From an uncultured Bacteroidales bacterium (GTDB lineage Bacteria > Bacteroidota > Bacteroidia > Bacteroidales > UBA932): 32,229 nt of DNA. Each line of letters starts with the position of its first letter. The stretch's first letter is position 1. Location of the stretch: assembly GCA_947177525.1 (NCBI GenBank), contig CAMWUW010000019.1, forward strand, positions 1-32,229. Reading direction: 5' to 3'. Positions 6,846 through 15,606 of this stretch are shown piece after piece. Below the pieces are notes generated by a model. The model was not told the origin of the DNA and did no database searches. It saw nothing but the letters and a program-made list of their open reading frames with translations. A program made the translations under genes and the position numbers.

Positions 6846-7100
6846 AAATCACATCGTCCTGACTTGAGCCAGCCACTGGATCAGTGTCACTTGCCCGGCC
6901 ATAGGCTTTCCGCAGACACATCACTTGAAACAGTATTCGAGACTTGGAATTTCATGATATTTTTTTGAAAAATGCAGAAAACAAGACATATTTGTTTCAG
7001 AAAATTTGACAGGAAAATTATACACCGAATATAGAAGAATACAATGAAGCGCAGACAGTCGCCACAGAAATGTCAGATGCTTCGGAAAACAATAAAAACA

Positions 7101-7925
7101 ATGAATGAAAAGACGTACAGTACAGCATCCGGGACAATACATTACTGGACCAATGGGACAAACGGAGGGAATGCCGTGACTTTGGTATTCCTGCCGGGTC
7201 TTACGGCTGACCACAGGCTATTTGACAGGCAGATTGAATATTTCAAGGACAAATTCAACGTATTTGTCTGGGATGCTCCGGGACATGGCGCCTCGTACCC
7301 TTTTGAACTTGATTTCAACCTATCCGACAAAGCGAAGTGGCTGAATGGAATCCTTTCTTCCGAGGGTGTCCGGAATCCTGTCATAATAGGTCAGTCGATG
7401 GGAGGATATGTGGGACAGGCATATTCACAGCTGTTTCCGGGACAGCTCAAAGGATTCATATCAATAGACTCCGCTCCCTTACCGAAAAGATATACCACGT
7501 CCTTGGAAAGATGGCTGCTGAAAAGAATGGAGCCTATATACCGTCATTATCCATGGAAATGGCTGCTGAAGCAAGGTCCTTCAGGGACAGCAGCATCACC
7601 TTACGGCAGAAAACTGATGTATGAAATGATGATGGAATACAACGGCGACCAGGACAGATATGCCAGACTAACAGGCCATGGCTACCGGATGCTGGCGGAA
7701 GCAATGGAGACTGACCTGCCATACGGAATCCAGTGCCCGGCACTGCTGATTTGCGGAGAAAAGGACCATGCAGGCTCCTGTATAAGATACAACAAGGCCT
7801 GGCACAGGACCACAGGCATCAGACTGGAATGGATAAAGGGCGCAGGACACAACTCAAACACTGACCAGCCCGAAATTGTCAACGGGCTTATCGAAAGCTT
7901 TATCCACGATTTGCCTTTGGCATAA
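7101..7925 (+). CDS. Alpha/beta hydrolase
   Basis: A 274-residue serine hydrolase of the alpha/beta fold. The oxyanion-hole segment FLPGLTADHRLF, the strand VWDAPGHGAS, the nucleophile elbow GQSMGG (Ser99), the acid in CGEKDHAGS (Asp222) and the histidine in GAGHNSNTD (His250) form a complete catalytic triad. A lid region at about residues 125-200 is rich in Trp, Tyr and Met. The substrate is unknown. The ATG at 7101 gives a normal N-terminus; 7044 is an in-frame alternative adding 19 basic residues. It lies between two clusters of 32-bp-period repeats and upstream of a decayed hydrolase of the same superfamily. Confidence 0.85.
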   Translation: MNEKTYSTASGTIHYWTNGTNGGNAVTLVFLPGLTADHRLFDRQIEYFKDKFNVFVWDAPGHGASYPFELDFNLSDKAKWLNGILSSEGVRNPVIIGQSMGGYVGQAYSQLFPGQLKGFISIDSAPLPKRYTTSLERWLLKRMEPIYRHYPWKWLLKQGPSGTAASPYGRKLMYEMMMEYNGDQDRYARLTGHGYRMLAEAMETDLPYGIQCPALLICGEKDHAGSCIRYNKAWHRTTGIRLEWIKGAGHNSNTDQPEIVNGLIESFIHDLPLA

Positions 7926-7978
7926 ACCGTTAACAACTGACATTGCCCACACGATTATGAAGGAACCCATGCCCTCCC

Positions 7979-8043
7979 TGCCGCTTTTCCAAGGCAAAAG
8001 TATACCATTTTTGCCATTTTTGGACAGCAACACACGCATTTTG
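7979..8043. repeat. Repeat cluster 2 (TGCCG-TTTTCCAA units)
   Basis: Two units, at 7979 (TGCCGCTTTTCCAAGGCAAA) and 8012 (TGCCATTTTTGGACAG), 33 bases apart. They lie between the intact and the decayed hydrolase, in the same orientation as the other two clusters. Confidence 0.5.
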
Positions 8044-8122
8044 ATTATTAGGAACATTTAGATACTTTTGCTGACAAAATACACTTCGTACTTCTCAAGG
8101 CAGATTATAAAACGTGACCAAC

Positions 8123-8700
8123 ATGACAGCAAAAAGATCAGAAGGTTCTCCGATTGCATATTTCATCAATGACGGCGGACATTCGGAATGGGTACTTTTC
8201 CTCCACGCCGCATTCGTCACCCATGGCATGTTCAGGACACAGTTCGGATATTTCCGGGACAGATATAACATCCTTGCAGTCGACATCATAGGGCATGGAC
8301 TTTCATCTGAAACAAGGAAAGGAGACAGCATCCTCAAAATGTCGAAATGGATATATGACATCATGCAGGCAGAAGGAATAGGCAAGCTGCATATTATCGA
8401 GCAGTACTGGCACAGGATAACTTCTATGAAATGAACATACGTTTTCCGAAGAAATCATTCATGTACCTCGCCGGTCTCAACAAAATGATAAACAAACACA
8501 AGAGCGGAAAAAGGAATTATCCTCTTATGATCGGTTGCGGAAGATTCGACATTCCTATGGAACTGGAGATGACAAAGGCCTGGAAAGCAGATGAACCGGA
8601 CTGTCAAATGGTTGTTTTTGAAAATGCCGGGCACTGCGTAAACATGGATGTACCCACAGAATTCAACAGGACTCTCGAATCATTCTGGAAAAGAGCATAA
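8123..8700 (+). pseudogene. Decayed alpha/beta hydrolase lacking its nucleophile
   Basis: The first frame (8123-8434) has the start of an alpha/beta hydrolase: EWVLFLHAAFVTHGMF, AVDIIGHGLSSETR and GIGKLHII, the strand just before the nucleophile elbow. The elbow (GxSxG) is absent. A second frame covers 8401-8700 with AVLAQD (the residues expected just after an elbow), NFYEMNIRFPKKSF, then CGRFDIPMELE (acid) and FENAGHCVNMDVP (histidine). So at least two deletions occurred: one removing the elbow and shifting the frame near 8396-8400, and one removing the lid between AQD and NFYEMN. The product cannot be catalytic. The short ORF from the ATG at 8431 is only the C-terminal remnant. Confidence 0.8.
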
Positions 8701-8731
8701 AACTGCAGGAAACATTTGACAACCTGTATGA

Positions 8732-10078
8732 TTACTGCAGTCCCGACAAATCCACTTTATAAAAGTCCGGGGCGGTGTTGTTCTTCTCAAGAAACATCAC
8801 CATGTAGACAGGAGCGTAGATTATCCTGCCGTCAACCTTAAGATTATCATTATTAAACACTACTGCTTCAGGCAAATCGTATTCATCGCAATCCATAATA
8901 TTTGACAAGGCACGGTGCATCTCATAATCCTTGCCGGACTTGACCTCTATAGGCAGAACTTTACCGTCAAGTTCAATGACAAAATCCAGTTCGCCGCGTT
9001 TCTTGCTATTGTAATAATAAGGAGCAATGCCATGAGCCGCAAGTTCCTGAGCTACCGCATTTTCATAAACTGAGCCAAAATTAATGTCCTTGTCCCCTTT
9101 GATAATCCTCATCTGTATACCTTCAGCATATTGGCTTGCCAGCAGTCCGACATCATTCTGAAACAGCTTGAACAAATTACGCGAACGCGCAAGCAACAAC
9201 GGCATTTTAGGTTCCTCTACATTGTAGACAGGCAAAGCCACACCGGCATTTGTCAACCACAGAAAACTGTTCTCCACACGTTCCAACTTGGCATGTTCAT
9301 TCAGCCTTTTAAGTATGAACCGCTTGTTCTTTGCATTCAGTTCCGGAGGGATAAGATCAAATATTTCCTTGATATAAAGATTATTATCCGGATCATATTT
9401 GGAAATATCCCGTTTATAGAGACGTATAATATCCTGTTGGACTGCCATCACTCTCTGGAGATTGTTTGTCTCGGCATAGATGTTCACAGCATCCGGCATG
9501 CCGCCGACAATCAGGTACAGTCTGAACAATTCCATAATCTTTCCGTGTATGAATTCATCTACAGATGTATGGTTCTGCCAGGCATCACGCAAAGAAGCGA
9601 TTACGGCATCACTTATGCCAAGGCATGAAATAAACTCTTCGAAATCAAGTGGATACATTTCCTTGACTCCCATATACCCAACCGGTTCCGAGCGCAGGTC
9701 CTTAAGTTCGACCCCAAGCAGAGATCCACTAAGGATGTAACGATAGGAACCGTCTTCCACAAGAAATTTGATTGCAGAGACTATGTCAGGACATTGCTGC
9801 ACCTCATCAAAAAAGATAAGCGTTTCACCTTTAATGAGTGGCACAGAAGTAATTGTCGAAAGACGGAGCAGAATATCATCGCTGTTTTTCGCGCTCTTGA
9901 ACAAATCTACAGCTTCGGGGAATTCAATGAAATTGATTTCAATAAAACTCTTGAATGTCTTGCCGAACTCACGGATTGAATAGGTTTTACCAATTTGTCG
10001 TGCACCTGTGACAAGCAACGCATTACGGGTAGTCCCGTAATAATGTCTTATATAATTATCAATTTTTCTTTTCAGCAT
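8732..10078 (-). CDS. AAA ATPase with DUF4143 C-terminal domain
   Basis: A 448-residue protein with an N-terminal AAA_14 ATPase and a C-terminal DUF4143 domain. Walker A is GARQIGKT (25-32) and Walker B is LIFFDE (87-92). The C-terminus carries a nuclease-like ELD...EVK pattern (Glu363-Asp365, Glu378, Lys380, in GELDFVIELDG and LPIEVKSGK) typical of this family. Such proteins are abundant and mobile in gut Bacteroidales and archaea; their role is not settled. The gene is monocistronic, with no obvious TAnnTTTG promoter, and its upstream region holds repeat cluster 3. Confidence 0.9.
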   Translation of the reverse strand: MLKRKIDNYIRHYYGTTRNALLVTGARQIGKTYSIREFGKTFKSFIEINFIEFPEAVDLFKSAKNSDDILLRLSTITSVPLIKGETLIFFDEVQQCPDIVSAIKFLVEDGSYRYILSGSLLGVELKDLRSEPVGYMGVKEMYPLDFEEFISCLGISDAVIASLRDAWQNHTSVDEFIHGKIMELFRLYLIVGGMPDAVNIYAETNNLQRVMAVQQDIIRLYKRDISKYDPDNNLYIKEIFDLIPPELNAKNKRFILKRLNEHAKLERVENSFLWLTNAGVALPVYNVEEPKMPLLLARSRNLFKLFQNDVGLLASQYAEGIQMRIIKGDKDINFGSVYENAVAQELAAHGIAPYYYNSKKRGELDFVIELDGKVLPIEVKSGKDYEMHRALSNIMDCDEYDLPEAVVFNNDNLKVDGRIIYAPVYMVMFLEKNNTAPDFYKVDLSGLQ

Positions 10079-10148
10079 ATATCACAATTTTTATTTCGCT
10101 TGTTCACAATAACTTACACCCAAAATAACTTAAGCAAAAACAACGCCA

Positions 10149-10244
10149 TGCCGCTTTTCCAAGACATTTAAGCCAGTTTCTGCCGTTTTTCCAAGGCAAA
10201 AATAGGCGATTTTGCCGTTTTTCCAAAACTTTCCATCAGTTTTT
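10149..10244. repeat. Repeat cluster 3: three units of 32 bp
   Basis: Three units start at 10149, 10181 and 10213, each exactly 32 bases apart. All begin TGCCG(C/T)TTTTCCAA; the second continues GGCAAAAATAGGCGATTT. The rest of each unit is degenerate. The cluster occupies the gene-free stretch 10079-10430 together with the terminator at 10392-10425; I see nothing else there. Confidence 0.6.
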
Positions 10245-10391
10245 GCACCAGCTTAGAAAAGTAGATTCCATTTAAGGAGCATAAACCTGTATCTACGCTT
10301 AAAGTATGAGGGTGAGCAAAAATTCAGAATAACCCTCCGGGAATTGAATATTCGGGAATGAAGTCTTGGTTGACCTCACCGAAAAACAAAC

Positions 10392-10425
10392 AAAAAGGGC
10401 TTGACTAATACTTTTTAGTCAGCCC
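10392..10425 (-). terminator. Terminator of the nadBCA operon
   Basis: GGGC-TTGACTAA (10397-10408) pairs with TTAGTCA-GCCC (10415-10425), with one bulged T and a 6-base loop. On the minus strand the stem is followed by TTTTTG (10396-10391). It sits 6 bases past the nadA stop codon. Confidence 0.85.
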
Positions 10426-10430
10426 CCCTG

Positions 10431-11363
10431 TCACTTGACCGCAACCATATTGAGTATTGACTTCTCCGCCGCCTTGCGGACAGGTTCGTCAATGCAGACT
10501 TCCGGAGCCTCATCCCTCAGGCAGCGGTATATGTTTTCGAGAGTCACCATCTTCATATAACGGCACTCATTGCATCCGGTAGCCGCACCAATGGTCGGGG
10601 CAGGAATAAATGTCTTCTCCGGATAGCGTTTCTGCATCTCCACCAGGATGCCGGACTCCGTCACCACAATAAACTCGTCCGCCTCAGACTTGCCGCAATA
10701 CTCCAGGATGCCTGCCGTTGAACCGACATAGTCAGCAATCCCAATAAGCGGAGCCTTGCACTCAGGGTGCACGACAATCTTTGCAGCAGGATGCTGTGCC
10801 TTCAGCTCAAGGATCTTCTCCAAGGAAAACTCCTCATGAACGGTGCAGGCACCATCCCAGACAACCATATTGTCGCGCCCCGTAAGTTTCTGGATATAGG
10901 AACCGAGATTACGGTCCGGAGCGAAGATTATAGGCTGTTCACGCGGAATGCTTTCCACCACCTTCACGGCATTGGTCGAAGTACAGCAGATATCCGTCAA
11001 AGCCTTCACCCCGGCGGAAGTGTTTACATACGAAACCACCATATAACCGGGATATGCTGCCTTGAATTTAGCAAAGTCCCCGGCATCGCACGACTCAGCA
11101 AGCGAACATCCTGCCTCAGGCACCGGGACAAGCACCTTCTTGCCAGGCGAGAGCACCTTTGCAGTCTCTGCCATAAAATACACTCCCGCGAATAGTATTA
11201 TAGGAGCATCTATATCACGGGCCTTGATTGACAGGGCCAGAGAATCGCCCAGGAAGTCAGCCACCTCCTGCACCTCCTTTGTCGTGTAGTAATGCGCGAG
11301 GATGACAGCACCCTTTTCCCGTTTGAGTTGCTCTATACGCTCCTTAAGTTCCATGTCAGTCAT
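10431..11363 (-). CDS. nadA: Quinolinate synthase NadA
   Basis: A 310-residue quinolinate synthase, which condenses iminoaspartate with dihydroxyacetone phosphate to give quinolinate in NAD synthesis. It has the conserved start AVILAHYYTTKEVQEVADFLGDS. Three cysteines fit the [4Fe-4S] ligands: Cys86 (EAGCSLAES), Cys173 (DGACTVHEE) and Cys267 (CNECRYMKM). YVNTSAGVKALTDICCTS and APDRNLGSY are also typical. It is the last gene of nadB-nadC-nadA, 4 bases after nadC, and is followed by a terminator. Iminoaspartate comes from NadB and quinolinate goes to NadC, so the operon encodes the whole route from aspartate to nicotinate mononucleotide. Confidence 0.97.
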   Translation of the reverse strand: MTDMELKERIEQLKREKGAVILAHYYTTKEVQEVADFLGDSLALSIKARDIDAPIILFAGVYFMAETAKVLSPGKKVLVPVPEAGCSLAESCDAGDFAKFKAAYPGYMVVSYVNTSAGVKALTDICCTSTNAVKVVESIPREQPIIFAPDRNLGSYIQKLTGRDNMVVWDGACTVHEEFSLEKILELKAQHPAAKIVVHPECKAPLIGIADYVGSTAGILEYCGKSEADEFIVVTESGILVEMQKRYPEKTFIPAPTIGAATGCNECRYMKMVTLENIYRCLRDEAPEVCIDEPVRKAAEKSILNMVAVK

Positions 11364-11367
11364 ATTG

Positions 11368-12216
11368 TTACCCTACCTGGACATTCATACTGATATCCAT
11401 AGCCTTGACGGTATGGGTCAGGGCTCCTACGCTGATGTAGTCAACACCTGTGGCAGCCACCTCCTTCAGGCGCGCAATGTTCATATTGCCGGATGCCTCT
11501 GTCTTGATGCCCTTGCCTGACGCCTTGATAATGCCGACCGCTTCAGCCATAGTCTTATTGTCCATATTGTCGAGCATGATGATATCCGCACCGGCTTCGA
11601 CAGCCTGATGCACCTCATCAAGATTCGTTGTCTCGACCTCAATCCTGATGCCCTCGGCAATATGCGCACGCACTTGCTCAACAGCCTTGGCAATACCGCC
11701 TGCCATCTTGATATGGTTATCCTTGATCATAGCCATATCATACAGTCCCATACGGTGATTCGTTCCGCCGCCGTGCTTTACAGCCATCTTGTCCAGCACG
11801 CGAAGCCCCGGTGCAGTCTTGCGGGTATCAAGAAGTTCGGTATGCGTTCCCTCCAGTTCCCTGACATATTTCGCAGTCTCTGTAGCGATACCGCTCATAC
11901 GCTGGAAAATGTTAAGCGACAGACGTTCGCCACGGAGAAGAGTAGGATATGAAGCCTCTATCCTGAGTATGACATCTCCCTTCCTGACAGCATCTCCATC
12001 CTTGAAGTAAGGCGTAAAGACCACATTATCCTGAAAACGGTCATAGACCATCTTTACAATATCCAATCCTGAGATGACACCGTCCTGTTTTGCTGTCATC
12101 GTAGCGACTCCGTTCATGGAAGCCGGAATGATAGATTCGGTCGTAATATCCCCTGTATTGATATCCTCCTCAATACCGAGGTCCAGTAGTTTGTTTATAA
12201 GGTTTTCGTACTGCAT
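11368..12216 (-). CDS. nadC: Nicotinate-nucleotide pyrophosphorylase NadC
   Basis: A 282-residue quinolinate phosphoribosyltransferase: quinolinate plus PRPP gives nicotinate mononucleotide, CO2 and PPi. Family signatures are NIFQRMSGIATETAKYV, ELLDTRKTAPGLRVLDKMAV, KHGGGTNHRMGLYDMAMIKDNHI and ADIIMLDNMDN, which supply the substrate-binding Arg, Lys and His residues. Length is normal. It begins 13 bases after nadB and ends 4 bases before nadA, so it is co-transcribed. Confidence 0.97.
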   Translation of the reverse strand: MQYENLINKLLDLGIEEDINTGDITTESIIPASMNGVATMTAKQDGVISGLDIVKMVYDRFQDNVVFTPYFKDGDAVRKGDVILRIEASYPTLLRGERLSLNIFQRMSGIATETAKYVRELEGTHTELLDTRKTAPGLRVLDKMAVKHGGGTNHRMGLYDMAMIKDNHIKMAGGIAKAVEQVRAHIAEGIRIEVETTNLDEVHQAVEAGADIIMLDNMDNKTMAEAVGIIKASGKGIKTEASGNMNIARLKEVAATGVDYISVGALTHTVKAMDISMNVQVG

Positions 12217-12229
12217 ATATGATTAAAAA

Positions 12230-13855
12230 TTAAAATCCGAAATAGTTCTTGTTTACCGGTGCTGTGGTAATCTCCTCGCCATAGCGCTGCACCGAATGGA
12301 GGGTAAATGCCTCGTCAGCACAAGGATAATCCTCACGGTAATGGCCGCCGCGGCTCTCTTTACGCAACAGGGCCGGAGACATTATAAGACGTGCTACACT
12401 CAGCAGACGGCGTGAGGCCTCGATATAATATTCCCGTTTTCCCTTGTCACAGGACTCCGCCTCCTCCCGGTCAACGGTGCATTCCAGCCCGGCAATCAGT
12501 TCCAGGCCCTCACGGAGCCCATCTTCACTACGGACAATGCCAGCATGCGAGTTCATGATTTCAGCTACCTGAGCTTTAATGTCAGAATATAGCTGTGCAT
12601 TATTTTCGTCGCGGATAAATTGTCTGTCAAAAACAGGGAAAGAGCTGACAGCCCCCTCCTTGACACTGTCTTCAATCGCCCGGTTCGCAAACACCAGACA
12701 CTCTATCAGAGAATTGGAGGCCAATCTGTTCGCCCCCATAATTCCTGTCGCGGCAACCTCTCCGCACACATACAGACGCCTGATGTCAGTACGGCCGTTA
12801 TGGTTTGACAGCACACCGCCGACAGAATAGTGTGTGGCAGGTGCTACCGGAATCTCCTGAGTCAGATCATAGCCGGCCTCCTTGCATTTGGAATAAATAA
12901 ACGGAAAGCGCTTGAGAATCACATTGCTGTCCAGATGTTTCAATGAAAGGATAACATACGGCCTGCCGTCCTTCTTCATCTGCTTGTATATGGAACGGGC
13001 TACAATGTCCCGCGGCGCAAGTTCAGCCAGTTCATGAATCGGCACCATAAATCTCCTGCCGTCCTTGTCAAGCAGATGTGCCCCCTCTCCACGTACAGCC
13101 TCACTTATGAGAAATGCCCGGGAAGAGTCCTTGAGGTACAGTCCTGAAGGGTGGAACTGGATGAATTCCATGTCCAGGATGCGGCAGCCGGCCCTGTAGG
13201 CAATTGCCAGGCCGTCACCGATTGTCGTAAGGGGATTTGTCGTCCTTGAATAGATTGCCGAAGTTCCGCCTGAGGTAAGGAATACATGGTCAGCATAGAG
13301 AAGGACTTCACTGCCGCCATCCTCAGACTGCAGCTCAGGATTTTCACTCCAGCAGCGCACTCCATAACATACGCCGTCCTCAACAAGCAGGTCAAGGAGC
13401 AGAGTGCTCTCAAAAATCCTGATGTTATCCTGCGCCTGTACTTTTGAAATGGCGAACTCAGTGATCCATCTTCCGGTGGAGTCACCTCCTGCATGCAGGA
13501 TACGCCGTTTGTGATGCCCGCCTTCGAGTCCCAAAGCCAATGAACCATTCTCCGTATCGAATTTCATATCATCAGCGATTATCTCCTGTATCCTGTCAGG
13601 CCCTTCATTTACAAGGATATCCACAGAATCATCCTCACATAGTCCCCTACCAGCTATAAGCGTGTCCGACTTATGGATTTCCGGACTATCATCCTCAGAT
13701 GTCACGGCAGCTATGCCTCCTTGCGCATTGAATGAATTGCTCTCACGCAGAAAGGATTTGGTGACAACGGCCACATTCCCTTTCATTGACGCCTTATAGG
13801 CTGCATACAGTCCAGCAAGGCCACTACCGACGACTATATAATCAAATTTAAGCAT
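12230..13855 (-). CDS. nadB: L-aspartate oxidase NadB
   Basis: A 541-residue flavoprotein that oxidises L-aspartate to iminoaspartate, the first step of NAD synthesis. It has the FAD-binding VVGSGLAGLYAAYKAS at the N-terminus, then NSFNAQGGIAAV, GGHHKRRILHAGGDSTG, TSGGTSAIYSRTTNP and QFHPSG. The late blocks ATHYSVGGVLSNHNGRT and CGEVAATGIMGANRLASNSL identify the succinate dehydrogenase/aspartate oxidase family; Glu/Arg placement suits the soluble oxidase. It is the first gene of the nad operon, behind a -7 element at 13872-13879. No nicotinamide-responsive repressor site was recognised. Confidence 0.97.
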   Translation of the reverse strand: MLKFDYIVVGSGLAGLYAAYKASMKGNVAVVTKSFLRESNSFNAQGGIAAVTSEDDSPEIHKSDTLIAGRGLCEDDSVDILVNEGPDRIQEIIADDMKFDTENGSLALGLEGGHHKRRILHAGGDSTGRWITEFAISKVQAQDNIRIFESTLLLDLLVEDGVCYGVRCWSENPELQSEDGGSEVLLYADHVFLTSGGTSAIYSRTTNPLTTIGDGLAIAYRAGCRILDMEFIQFHPSGLYLKDSSRAFLISEAVRGEGAHLLDKDGRRFMVPIHELAELAPRDIVARSIYKQMKKDGRPYVILSLKHLDSNVILKRFPFIYSKCKEAGYDLTQEIPVAPATHYSVGGVLSNHNGRTDIRRLYVCGEVAATGIMGANRLASNSLIECLVFANRAIEDSVKEGAVSSFPVFDRQFIRDENNAQLYSDIKAQVAEIMNSHAGIVRSEDGLREGLELIAGLECTVDREEAESCDKGKREYYIEASRRLLSVARLIMSPALLRKESRGGHYREDYPCADEAFTLHSVQRYGEEITTAPVNKNYFGF

Positions 13856-13871
13856 CTTCTGAATTTTCCAG

Positions 13872-13879
13872 CAAAGTTA
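13872..13879 (-). promoter_or_regulatory. -7 promoter element of nadBCA
   Basis: On the minus strand TAACTTTG, an exact TAnnTTTG match 17 bases upstream of the nadB start. The leader is very short (about 10 bases), which leaves little room for a riboswitch. Confidence 0.65.
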
Positions 13880-14032
13880 TACGAAAATCCCCAAAAATAT
13901 TCCCTTGTCCCGCAAAAAGTGAGCAATCAGCTTGTTTCAGAGGAGGCGGTACAGTCCGGTTTTCTTTAAGTATTTCGGACATTTTGTTGCGGCATCAGGA
14001 AGAATATCGTACAATCATATTCAACAATAGCG

Positions 14033-14040
14033 TATCTTTG
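14033..14040 (+). promoter_or_regulatory. -7 promoter element for the cyclophilin gene
   Basis: TATCTTTG matches TAnnTTTG. Transcription would start near 14047, which rules out the TTG at 14045 and supports the ATG at 14063. Confidence 0.65.
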
Positions 14041-14062
14041 TCCCTTGAAAGATTTATACGAT

Positions 14063-14800
14063 ATGAAGGTAAAAATACAGACTACACTCGGCGACATCAT
14101 CGTGCGCCTGTACGATGAGACTCCCCTGCACCGCGACAATTTTGCGAAACTCGTAAAAGAAGGGTTCTACGACGGCACGCTTTTCCACCGTGTCATAAGG
14201 GATTTCATGATACAGGGCGGCGACCCTGAATCAAAGGGAGCACCGGCAGGGAAACAGCTCGGCACCGGAGGCCCAGGCTACACAATTGAAGCAGAAATAA
14301 AAGAAGGCATCTTCCACAGGCGCGGAGCATTGGCAGCCGCACGTCAGGGTGATGAGATAAACCCTGAACGCAGAAGCAGCGGTTCACAATTCTATATCGT
14401 CTGGGGCCAGGTCTACAAAGAGGGCCAGATGAGGCAGCTCGCAAAGCAGATGGAAATGCAGCAGATGCAGGACACATTCAACAAACTGGCGTCACAGCAC
14501 CGCGACGAGATAATGAGGATGCGCCGTGAACGCGACCGTGCCGGTCTCCAGGAGCTGCAGGACCACCTCGCCGCAGAAGCGGAAGCATTGGTAAAGACCC
14601 AGGGCTCAGGACTGACCGACAAGCAAAAGGAGATATACACGACAATCGGCGGCACACCTCATCTCGACGGCCAGTACACAGTCTTCGGCGAAGTCGAATC
14701 CGGCCTTGACATAGTGGACATGATCCAGCAGACGGCAACCTCACGCGGCGACCGTCCTGTCGACGACATCGAGATGGTCATGAAGATTGTGGAGGAATAG
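14063..14800 (+). CDS. Cyclophilin-type peptidylprolyl isomerase with helical insertion
   Basis: A 245-residue prolyl cis-trans isomerase. The N-terminal cyclophilin part is standard: TTLGDIIVRLYDETPLHRDNF, the catalytic arginine block FHRVIRDFMIQGGD, then RRGALAAAR and SGSQFYIVWG. The fold is then interrupted by about 75 charged, Met/Gln-rich residues (roughly 113-190) predicted to form helices, before it resumes with GGTPHLDGQYTVFGEV and GLDIVDMI. Ordinary bacterial cyclophilins are about 165-190 residues. No signal peptide is seen, so it is likely cytoplasmic. Confidence 0.92.
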   Translation: MKVKIQTTLGDIIVRLYDETPLHRDNFAKLVKEGFYDGTLFHRVIRDFMIQGGDPESKGAPAGKQLGTGGPGYTIEAEIKEGIFHRRGALAAARQGDEINPERRSSGSQFYIVWGQVYKEGQMRQLAKQMEMQQMQDTFNKLASQHRDEIMRMRRERDRAGLQELQDHLAAEAEALVKTQGSGLTDKQKEIYTTIGGTPHLDGQYTVFGEVESGLDIVDMIQQTATSRGDRPVDDIEMVMKIVEE

Positions 14801-15003
14801 GCATTGAGCCGAGAGGATTGTCCTGGCACCCGCATCCAATCTTCATGTCCTACCATACATGCGATATTCAGCTTTTGGAATATTATGATTCAAAGTCCTC
14901 CCCCCAATGCAGCAATGGTCTCTGATTTGCTATATGGGGCCGGCAGTAATAATACGGGCAGCCGGCAGATGCCGGACAGGCCCCAGAAAAAGGACATTTG
15001 GTT

Positions 15004-15606
15004 ATGGAAAGGACATTTGAAGAAGCATTGGAAAACCGCAGGAGCTATTACAGGCTCACGGATAAGTCACCGGTGAGTGACGAGGTCATAAAAGATGTAA
15101 TCAGAAAGGCAATCTTACATGTGCCTTCTGCATTCAATTCACGTTCGACGAGGATTGTACTGCTGCTCGGGGAGCATCACAGGAAATTATGGGAGCTTAC
15201 GCTCGGCCAGCTGAGGAAGGTCACTCCTGCCGAATTTTTCCCGAGAACGGAGAAAAAGGTCGCGACGAGCTTTGCCTCGGCTTACGGCACAGTGCTTTTC
15301 TTTGAGGACATGGAGGTTGTGGAAAAGATGCAGAATGATTTCCCGACTTATGCGGCAGCTTTCCCCTCATACTCCGACCAGACTTCGGCAATGCACCAGA
15401 TAGCAATCTGGACAAGGCTTGAAGACCTTGGATTCGGGGCATCTCTCCAGCATTACAACCCGCTGATTGACAAGGATGTCGCCGAAACATGGGATCTAAG
15501 CCCGAAATGGCGCCTTGTGTCGCAGATTCCGTTCGGGATTCCCGAGGATGTGCCCGGCACAAAAGAGACCGGCCCTACGGAAAACCGTTTCCTGGTGTTT
15601 GAATAA
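15004..15606 (+). CDS. Nitroreductase family protein
   Basis: A 200-residue FMN-dependent nitroreductase-fold protein. The N-terminal FEEALENRRSYYRLTDKSPVSDEVI contains the RRS FMN-binding block. HVPSAFNSRSTRIVLLLGEHH and ALEDLGFGASLQHYNP-like segments (TRLEDLGFGASLQHYNPLI) match the Hbn1/YdgI-like branch. It likely reduces nitro or quinone compounds with NAD(P)H; the physiological substrate is unknown. The ATG at 15004 is preferred over a TTG at 14998. The 200 bases upstream contain GC-rich inverted repeats (GCCGGCAGATGCCGGAC) but no clear promoter. Confidence 0.85.
   Translation: MERTFEEALENRRSYYRLTDKSPVSDEVIKDVIRKAILHVPSAFNSRSTRIVLLLGEHHRKLWELTLGQLRKVTPAEFFPRTEKKVATSFASAYGTVLFFEDMEVVEKMQNDFPTYAAAFPSYSDQTSAMHQIAIWTRLEDLGFGASLQHYNPLIDKDVAETWDLSPKWRLVSQIPFGIPEDVPGTKETGPTENRFLVFE

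Noticed and set aside
10149..10244. Possible CRISPR array (regular 32-bp spacing)
   Set aside because: Only about 14 bases of each unit are conserved, there is no repeat-spacer alternation of the right size, and no cas genes are nearby.
14045..14062. TTG start at 14045 for the cyclophilin
   Set aside because: It would lie at the predicted transcription start; the ATG at 14063 gives the normal family N-terminus.
14935..14985. GC-rich inverted repeats as a riboswitch before the nitroreductase
   Set aside because: Only short GCCGGC-type pairs are visible and no known riboswitch consensus is present.
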